A stretch of DNA of 11,581 nucleotides, taken from assembly GCA_002396485.1 (NCBI GenBank), contig DGXZ01000001.1, forward strand, positions 1-11,581. The letters are read 5' to 3'. The position numbers and the translations under genes are program-made. The notes below the pieces were generated by a model. It searched no databases. It was not told the DNA's origin and was given only the letters and a program-made list of their open reading frames with translations. This DNA comes from Spartobacteria bacterium UBA5019. Lineage in GTDB: Bacteria; Verrucomicrobiota; Verrucomicrobiia; Chthoniobacterales; Terrimicrobiaceae. Below, piece by piece: positions 7,231-11,581 of this stretch. Numbering within the stretch: position 1 is the first letter of the stretch; every line of letters starts with the position of its first letter.

Positions 7231-7245
7231 TTAGAATAATTCTTG
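7231..7245 (+). promoter_or_regulatory. Candidate PerR/Fur-type operator upstream of the fur-like gene
   Basis: TTAGAATAATTCTTG is an imperfect 7-1-7 inverted repeat with a perfect AGAAT/ATTCT core and two outer mismatches. The layout matches the PerR box TTATAATNATTATAA: the left arm matches 6 of 7 positions and the right arm 4 of 7. It ends 28 bp before the first possible GTG start of a Fur/PerR-family gene, a usual place for an autoregulatory site. A weak promoter, TTGATT (7243-7248) with TATGTA (7265-7270), would overlap it. That overlap is consistent with repression but is inference. Confidence 0.5.
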
Positions 7246-7273
7246 ATTAGCTCTTTGGCGCGGCTATGTATTC

Positions 7274-7717
7274 GTGCTTTCTGTGAACAAAACTACCCAA
7301 CCCGCCTACGAAGAGACGATCAGCCACAACGGCCATCGCCTCACCCCGCAGCGGCGCGAGGTTTATAACGTGTTACTCGCGGACCGTGATCACCCGACAG
7401 CCACCGAGGTTTTTATCAGAGCCAAGAAACGCATCCCCGCCATTTCCCTGGCCACGGTTTACAATTGCTTGGAAACCCTTGTGGAATGCGGCCTCGCCAA
7501 GCAAGTCAATGTCGAACGCGAAGCCACCCGCTACTGCCCGAACCTCTCCGAACACGGACACTTTATTTGCGAATCCTGCGGCATTGTCTCCGATATACCA
7601 GTCACAAAAGGCGGGTCACTCACCCAGTTTCTCAAAGTCCCCTCGGGCTTTAATGTCAATCATTCCGAAATCACTCTCCGAGGCACCTGCCCGGCCTGCA
7701 AAAAATCAAACCACTAA
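7274..7717 (+). CDS. Fur/PerR-family metal-dependent transcriptional regulator
   Basis: This is a 147-residue Fur-family repressor. The winged-helix domain spans about 10-90 (RLTPQRREVYNVLL at 22-35, HPTATEVF at 40-47, and recognition helix SLATVYNCLETL at 58-69). The dimerisation domain spans about 90-147. A structural Zn site is complete: Cys99-x-x-Cys102 and Cys139-x-x-Cys142, as in PerR. Aligned with B. subtilis PerR, regulatory ligands His37, His91, His93 and Asp104 correspond to His40, His94, His96 and Asp107. The Asp85 position, however, is Cys88 (RYCPN). It is therefore PerR-like but may sense differently. There is no ATG start: GTG at 7274 is used here, and GTG at 7283 is equally possible. 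No Shine-Dalgarno site is visible. sufC begins 7 bp after its stop, so it probably controls the suf genes as well as itself. Confidence 0.88.
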   Translation: MLSVNKTTQPAYEETISHNGHRLTPQRREVYNVLLADRDHPTATEVFIRAKKRIPAISLATVYNCLETLVECGLAKQVNVEREATRYCPNLSEHGHFICESCGIVSDIPVTKGGSLTQFLKVPSGFNVNHSEITLRGTCPACKKSNH

Positions 7718-7724
7718 CAAAACC

Positions 7725-8483
7725 ATGAGCCTCAAAATCGAAAACCTGCACGCAAAAATCGGAGACCGCGAAATCCTCAAAGGTCTGAACCTTGAAATCC
7801 CGAAGGGCGAAGTCCACGCCATCATGGGCAAAAACGGCTCAGGCAAATCGACGCTCGCCAAAGTGATGGCCGGACATCCCGATTACGAGGTCACAGGCGG
7901 CCAAGTACTTCTCGACGAGCTCAATCTTTTTGAAATGGAGGAACCCGACCAGCGCGCACGGGCGGGGCTCTTTGTCGCCTTCCAATACCCGATGGAGATT
8001 CCCGGCGTGACGATTGCGAATTTCATCCGCGCCGCCCTCCAGGCCCGCCTGCCCGAGGGCGAGGAACTCGACGCCGTGGAGTATTACCATCACCTCTACG
8101 AGAAAATGGACATGCTCAAGATCGACCGCAAATTCACATCCCGTGCGGTCAACGAGGGGTTCTCCGGCGGTGAAAAGAAACGCTGCGAGGTTCTTCAAAT
8201 GGCGATGCTCAACCCCGTCTATGCCGTCCTTGATGAAACGGACAGCGGACTCGACATCGACGCCCTGCGCATTGTCTCCGAGGGCGTGAACGCCATGCGA
8301 AGCCCCGAGCGTGGACTTCTTGTCATCACCCACTACCAGCGCCTGCTCGACTACATCGTGCCGGATGTGGTGCATGTGATGGTCGACGGCCGCATCGTCA
8401 TGAGCGGCGACAAAACACTCGCACACAAACTCGAAGCCGAAGGCTACGACTGGGTGGAGAAGGAAATTCTCCAAAAAGCCTGA
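7725..8483 (+). CDS. sufC: SufC, ATPase of the SUF Fe-S cluster assembly complex
   Basis: SufC is the ABC-type ATPase that, with SufB and SufD, forms the SufBC2D scaffold for building Fe-S clusters in the cytosol. The 252 residues contain Walker A GKNGSGKST at 35-43, Q-loop Gln87 in FQYPMEIPG, signature FSGGEKKR at 146-153, Walker B YAVLDE at 166-171, D-loop SGLD at 174-177 and switch His203 in ITHYQR. The SufC-specific ETDSGLDIDAL segment is intact. The ATG at 7725 was chosen because family homology begins at MSLKIENL. The frame is open further upstream, but that part overlaps the fur-like gene in another frame and has no SufC similarity. It sits 7 bp after the fur-like gene and 21 bp before sufB, consistent with one operon. 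Confidence 0.97.
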   Translation: MSLKIENLHAKIGDREILKGLNLEIPKGEVHAIMGKNGSGKSTLAKVMAGHPDYEVTGGQVLLDELNLFEMEEPDQRARAGLFVAFQYPMEIPGVTIANFIRAALQARLPEGEELDAVEYYHHLYEKMDMLKIDRKFTSRAVNEGFSGGEKKRCEVLQMAMLNPVYAVLDETDSGLDIDALRIVSEGVNAMRSPERGLLVITHYQRLLDYIVPDVVHVMVDGRIVMSGDKTLAHKLEAEGYDWVEKEILQKA

Positions 8484-8491
8484 TTTTCTCC

Positions 8492-8497
8492 GGAGGA
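8492..8497 (+). promoter_or_regulatory. Strong Shine-Dalgarno site of sufB
   Basis: GGAGGA lies 7 nt before the sufB ATG at 8505. It is the only full-strength Shine-Dalgarno site seen in the window, since the other genes have weak or no pairing. It supports the chosen sufB start and suggests independent, strong translation initiation of SufB within the operon. Confidence 0.85.
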
Positions 8498-8504
8498 CAA
8501 AACC

Positions 8505-9911
8505 ATGGAAACCAAACCTGATCTCAACATCGACCGCTCGGTCGGTGACTTCCACTACGATGTCGATTACGAATTCGACGCTGGCATCGGTCTCTCGGAA
8601 AAAACCATCGACTACATCTGCGATGTCAAAAAAGACCCCGACTGGATTCGGGAATTCCGCAAAGAAGCCCTTCGTAAATTCAACTCCATGCCCATGCCGA
8701 CCAACTGGGCAAGCCATGACCTGGACAACATCGTTTTTGAAAATATCCGCTATTACCTTTCCCAAGGAACCCAGCCCAAGCGCTCGTGGGACGATGTGCC
8801 GGAAGATGTGAAGCGCACCTTCGAACGCCTCGGCATTCCCGAGCAGGAACGGAAATTCCTCGCCGGCGTGGAGGCCCAATTCGACAGCGAGGCCGCCTAC
8901 TCAAACATCAAGGCTGCCGTCGGAGAACAGGGCGTCATTTTTGTGGGTTCCACCGAGGGACTCCACAACCACCCAGAGATTTTCAAGAAGTGGTTCGGAA
9001 AAGTCATCCCCACGGGTGATAACAAATTCTCCGCGCTCAATAGCGCCGTGTTCTCAGGCGGCTCCTTCATCTACATCCCGCCGGGAGTGAAGGTGAAACA
9101 CCCGCTTCAGGCCTACTTCCGCATCAACGCTGAAAACTTTGGCCAGTTCGAACGCACACTCATCATTGCCGATGAAGGCAGCGAGGTCATGTACATGGAG
9201 GGCTGCACCGCCCCGAAATTCGAGACTTCCACACTCCATAGCGCCGTCGTGGAACTCGTCGCCCTCAAAGGCGCAAAAATCCAATACATCACAGTCCAAA
9301 ACTGGTCGGCGAATGTTTTCAACCTCGTCACCAAACGCGGACTCGCCCACGAGGAGGCCGAAATCAAGTGGATCGATTGCAATATCGGCTCCCGCCTCAC
9401 GATGAAATATCCAGGCGTGATCATGAAAGGCCGCAAAGCCCGTGGTGAAGTGATCTCGATCGCTCTCGCCGGCGACGGACAACATCAAGACACCGGTGCG
9501 AAGATGGTCCACGCCGCAGATGAAACCACGAGCAACATTGTCTCCAAAAGCATCAGCCTCGGCTCAGGACGCTCGACCTACCGCGGCCTTGTGCAGATCG
9601 GCCGCCATCTGAAAGGCTGCAAAAACAACACCGAATGCGACGCCCTCCTCATCAACACCGAGAGCCGCACGGACACCTACCCCGCCATCACAGTGCGCGG
9701 GAAGGAAAACGCCTGCCAGCACGAAGCCTCAGTCAGCAAGATCAGTGCGGAGCAAATCTTCTACATGCAGCAGCGCGGCATTTCCGAAGCCGCGGCAATG
9801 AGCCTCGCGGTGAATGGATTCGTCAACGACCTCGTTCAACAATTCCCCATGGAATACTCGGTCGAGCTGAAGCGGCTCATCGACCTGGAAATGGAAGGAT
9901 CCGTCGGTTGA
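8505..9911 (+). CDS. sufB: SufB, scaffold subunit of the SufBCD Fe-S assembly complex
   Basis: SufB is the main scaffold on which sulfur and iron are assembled before delivery to apoproteins. At 468 residues it has the usual length. Characteristic segments are GLSEKTIDYI (29-38), DPDWIREFR (44-52), the GVIFVGSTEGLHNHP region (143-157), SGGSFIYIPPGVKVKHPLQAYFRIN (184-208) and YMEGCTAP (230-237). The C-terminal core includes HQDTGAKM (327-334), RSTYRGLVQI (356-365), Cys378 in TECDALL, and HEAS at 406-409. By motif alignment Cys378 and Glu407 correspond to E. coli SufB Cys405 and Glu434, which are implicated in sulfur transfer and cluster formation. The gene has a strong ribosome-binding site and lies 21 bp after sufC and 17 bp before sufD. 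Confidence 0.97.
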   Translation: METKPDLNIDRSVGDFHYDVDYEFDAGIGLSEKTIDYICDVKKDPDWIREFRKEALRKFNSMPMPTNWASHDLDNIVFENIRYYLSQGTQPKRSWDDVPEDVKRTFERLGIPEQERKFLAGVEAQFDSEAAYSNIKAAVGEQGVIFVGSTEGLHNHPEIFKKWFGKVIPTGDNKFSALNSAVFSGGSFIYIPPGVKVKHPLQAYFRINAENFGQFERTLIIADEGSEVMYMEGCTAPKFETSTLHSAVVELVALKGAKIQYITVQNWSANVFNLVTKRGLAHEEAEIKWIDCNIGSRLTMKYPGVIMKGRKARGEVISIALAGDGQHQDTGAKMVHAADETTSNIVSKSISLGSGRSTYRGLVQIGRHLKGCKNNTECDALLINTESRTDTYPAITVRGKENACQHEASVSKISAEQIFYMQQRGISEAAAMSLAVNGFVNDLVQQFPMEYSVELKRLIDLEMEGSVG

Positions 9912-9928
9912 TCCGGGGAACGCAAACA

Positions 9929-11200
9929 ATGAGCAACACACTTGAAAATCCCGCCAATGCGACAAGCGCATGGCCAGCATGGTTCGCCGCCGAACAATCC
10001 CATGCCCTCGCGGAATACGAGAACTCCCCCACCCCGTCCCGCAAGGATGAAGCATGGCGGTTCGCCAACCTCAAGGCCCTCGACCTTTCCTCGTTCATCG
10101 AGGCCAAACCCGTCGCCAGCGAAGGCCGCCTCATCAATGCCTCCACCGGCCTTGCCGGAACGGCCGCCAGACTTGTCCTCGGCAACAACACCCTTCTCCA
10201 CCGTGAGTCATCGCTGCCTGCCGGCGTCATCTTTGAGACGCTCGAAACCGCCGCAACAAAGCACGCTGACCTCTTCAAAAAATACTTCATGGCCCAGCCC
10301 GTGGAACTCGGCTCCCACAAATACGCCGCCCTCCACAAGGCCCATGTTGCAGGCGGGGCCTTTCTATTTGTGCCCGCCAACACAAGCGTCGAACTACCTA
10401 TCGAAATCTTCCAATGGGTCGAAGGTGCCAACGCCTCGGTCTTCCCTCACACGCTCATCGTCTGCGGCGAGAACAGCAGCGTGACCGTCGTTGACTACTT
10501 CAAGTCCGCCGACAAACTTCCCGCCCTCGCCTGCGGCGTCAACGACCTCCACCTCGCACCCGGAGCCAAACTCACCTATGTCTCCGTCCAAGACTGGTCC
10601 CTCGAGACGACCGCCTTCCACCTGAATTCCACTTCGGTGGACCGCAACGCAACCTGCACCGCCCTCATCGCAAACTTTGGCGGTGGATTCGTGCGCGGCG
10701 AAAGCCTCAGCCGCCTCGTCGGCGAAGGCTCCCGCAGTGAAATGTTCTCTATTAATCCTGTTGAAGGAACCCGCGAGATCGACCAACGCACCCTGCAGGA
10801 CCATGTCGCCCCCAACGCCACCAGCGACCTCCTCTACCTCAACGCCCTCGACGACAAGTCCCGCACCATTTTTGCCGGACTCATCAAAGTCGAACCCGGC
10901 GCCAAAGGCACTGACGCCTACCAGAAGGTCAAAAACCTCATCCTCAGCGACGACGCCGACCCGAACTCAATGCCCGGCCTCGAAATCCTGAACGACGAAG
11001 TCCGCTGCAGCCACGGAGCCACCAATGGCCCCGTCAGCGAGGAGGAGCTTTTCTATATGCAGGCCCGCGGCATCAAGCGCGACGCCGGACGCCGCCTCAT
11101 CGTGAACGGATTTTTCAATTCCCTCTTGGAACGGATCGAGAACGAAAACCTCCGGGCGCACCTTGAGCTACTCTTGGCAAAGCGTCTTGCTATCGCCTGA
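9929..11200 (+). CDS. sufD: SufD, scaffold subunit of the SufBCD Fe-S assembly complex
   Basis: SufD is the SufB paralogue that pairs with it through beta-helix cores and helps bring in iron. The 423-residue protein has the N-terminal SufD motif RKDEAWRF (38-45), a central right-handed beta-helix region (about 125-345) and the C-terminal signature EVRCSHGATNGPV (357-369). In that signature Cys360 and His362 match the conserved residues of the family, and His362 corresponds to E. coli His360. ELFYMQARGI (373-382) and the closing helical region follow. The ATG at 9929 was chosen because homology begins there and GGGGA at 9915-9919 is a plausible Shine-Dalgarno site. The frame is open upstream but overlaps sufB in another frame. 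It is the last gene before the terminator at 11302-11323. No sufS or sufE follows. Confidence 0.95.
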   Translation: MSNTLENPANATSAWPAWFAAEQSHALAEYENSPTPSRKDEAWRFANLKALDLSSFIEAKPVASEGRLINASTGLAGTAARLVLGNNTLLHRESSLPAGVIFETLETAATKHADLFKKYFMAQPVELGSHKYAALHKAHVAGGAFLFVPANTSVELPIEIFQWVEGANASVFPHTLIVCGENSSVTVVDYFKSADKLPALACGVNDLHLAPGAKLTYVSVQDWSLETTAFHLNSTSVDRNATCTALIANFGGGFVRGESLSRLVGEGSRSEMFSINPVEGTREIDQRTLQDHVAPNATSDLLYLNALDDKSRTIFAGLIKVEPGAKGTDAYQKVKNLILSDDADPNSMPGLEILNDEVRCSHGATNGPVSEEELFYMQARGIKRDAGRRLIVNGFFNSLLERIENENLRAHLELLLAKRLAIA

Positions 11201-11225
11201 AGCCCACGCCAGGCGATTCCGGATT

Positions 11226-11265
11226 CCTTCTGCCATCCTGATTGATAAAATCCAGTAGCAGAAGG
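11226..11265 (+). repeat. Long hairpin just downstream of sufD
   Basis: CCTTCTGC (11226-11233) pairs perfectly with GCAGAAGG (11258-11265). Inside, a shorter imperfect pairing of CTGATT with AATCCAG extends the stem. It lies 25 bp after the sufD stop and has no T-run behind it. It is more likely an mRNA 3'-end stabiliser or pause site than a complete intrinsic terminator. Confidence 0.55.
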
Positions 11266-11301
11266 GTTCTTAGCCTGACCCGAATCCCATGCCACACCGA
11301 C

Positions 11302-11323
11302 AGACCTTTGTTGGGTCTTTTTT
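11302..11323 (+). terminator. Rho-independent terminator of the fur-sufCBD operon
   Basis: AGACC (11302-11306) pairs with GGTCT (11314-11318) across a 7-nt loop, followed directly by a T-run through 11323. The stem is short but the layout is typical. It lies about 100 bp downstream of sufD. A weaker backup may exist at 11394-11417 (AACTG with CAGTT, then seven T's). Confidence 0.65.
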
Positions 11324-11581
11324 CACTCAACGAAGGTTTGGTTTTCTTCGCTGGACCACCACAAAACGCTTCGCTATTGTCAGACTTTTAATCAACTGGC
11401 TCCACTTCAGTTTTTTTCGTTTATTACTTCGGCAAATTAACAAGTAGAACTCATACGGCCTTATGGGTATACAGTTTCTCAATCGACCACAATCTATCGT
11501 ATCTGAGAGATTATTTTATACGGGACTGGATCGATCTGGGTAGCCTGCTGGGCCAAGCGTAGGAACAACTTACCCCGAGAT
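11324..11581. other. AT-rich gene-free tail
   Basis: No convincing gene lies here. There are small inverted repeats at 11331-11350 (CGAAG with CTTCG) and 11394-11412 (AACTG with CAGTT, followed by T's). There is a possible 26-codon reading frame from ATG 11463 to a TAG near 11543, with no ribosome-binding site or recognisable product. I checked both strands for tRNA, tmRNA, 4.5S and RNase P RNA landmarks and saw none. It may hold the promoter region of a gene beyond the window. Confidence 0.6.

Noticed and set aside
7839..8879. Long minus-strand frame of 346 codons over sufC and sufB
   Set aside because: It is fully antisense to two well-supported genes and has no recognisable family. Its His/Phe/Val-rich composition is the usual mirror of the coding strand.
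11168..11186. Second sigma-54-like site, TTGGCA...TTGCT, at the end of sufD
   Set aside because: There are 11 bp between GG and GC where 10 are required, and it lies in conserved sufD coding sequence.
11463..11543. 26-codon reading frame starting MGIQFLNRPQ
   Set aside because: It has no ribosome-binding site, no recognisable similarity and a length expected by chance in AT-rich DNA.
1..11581. CRISPR arrays, insertion sequences, prophage genes, tRNA or rRNA genes, or a novel defence system
   Set aside because: I found no spaced direct repeats, transposase motifs, terminal inverted repeats or structural RNA landmarks. The gene content is housekeeping and motility, with no defence-type gene.

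Overview
The window is a compact stretch of bacterial chromosome holding ten protein-coding genes. Nine are on the plus strand and one (selO) is on the minus strand. Gene content and style suggest a Gram-negative bacterium of the Planctomycetes-Verrucomicrobia-Chlamydiae group, most likely Verrucomicrobiota. The reasons are a DUF4340-like membrane-anchored protein, a divergent FlhF-like flagellar protein, a Fur-family gene leading sufC-sufB-sufD in that order, and very weak or absent Shine-Dalgarno sites before most genes. The lineage is an inference from style and was not tested by phylogeny.

Region 1 (1-2336). A short, apparently C-terminally truncated DUF4340-like protein is followed by a textbook sigma-54 (RpoN) promoter at 634-650. 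The promoter lies immediately before a small helical protein resembling FlgN-type flagellar chaperones (665-1084). Next is an FlhF-like SRP-GTPase-fold protein (1185-2336) in which the G1, G3 and G4 nucleotide-binding motifs are all degraded. This looks like the tail of a motility-related locus under sigma-54 control.

Region 2 (2343-3803, minus strand). selO, the pseudokinase-fold protein AMPylator, converges on the flhF-like gene with only 6 bp between the stop codons. It is transcribed divergently from tig.

Region 3 (3921-7161). This is the classic protein quality-control cluster tig-clpP-clpX: trigger factor, the ClpP protease subunit and the ClpX unfoldase. Spacers are 14 and 11 bp and all recognisable catalytic motifs are intact.

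Region 4 (7162-11323). A spacer with a degenerate 9-bp tandem repeat and a PerR/Fur-box-like inverted repeat leads into a Fur/PerR-family regulator that starts with GTG. Then come sufC, sufB and sufD, the Fe-S cluster scaffold complex. The four genes are closely packed (7, 21 and 17 bp gaps) and probably form one operon, linking peroxide or iron sensing to Fe-S assembly. No cysteine desulfurase gene (sufS) is present before the transcription terminator at 11302-11323.

Region 5 (11201-11581). This AT-rich, gene-free tail contains a long hairpin, the terminator and smaller inverted repeats. I recognise no RNA gene or mobile element in it.

Most of the window is conserved housekeeping sequence. 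The parts most worth a second look are the sigma-54 promoter with an almost leaderless start, the FlhF-like protein with a disabled nucleotide site, and the Fur-family regulator with a Cys at a metal-ligand position beside a candidate autoregulatory operator.
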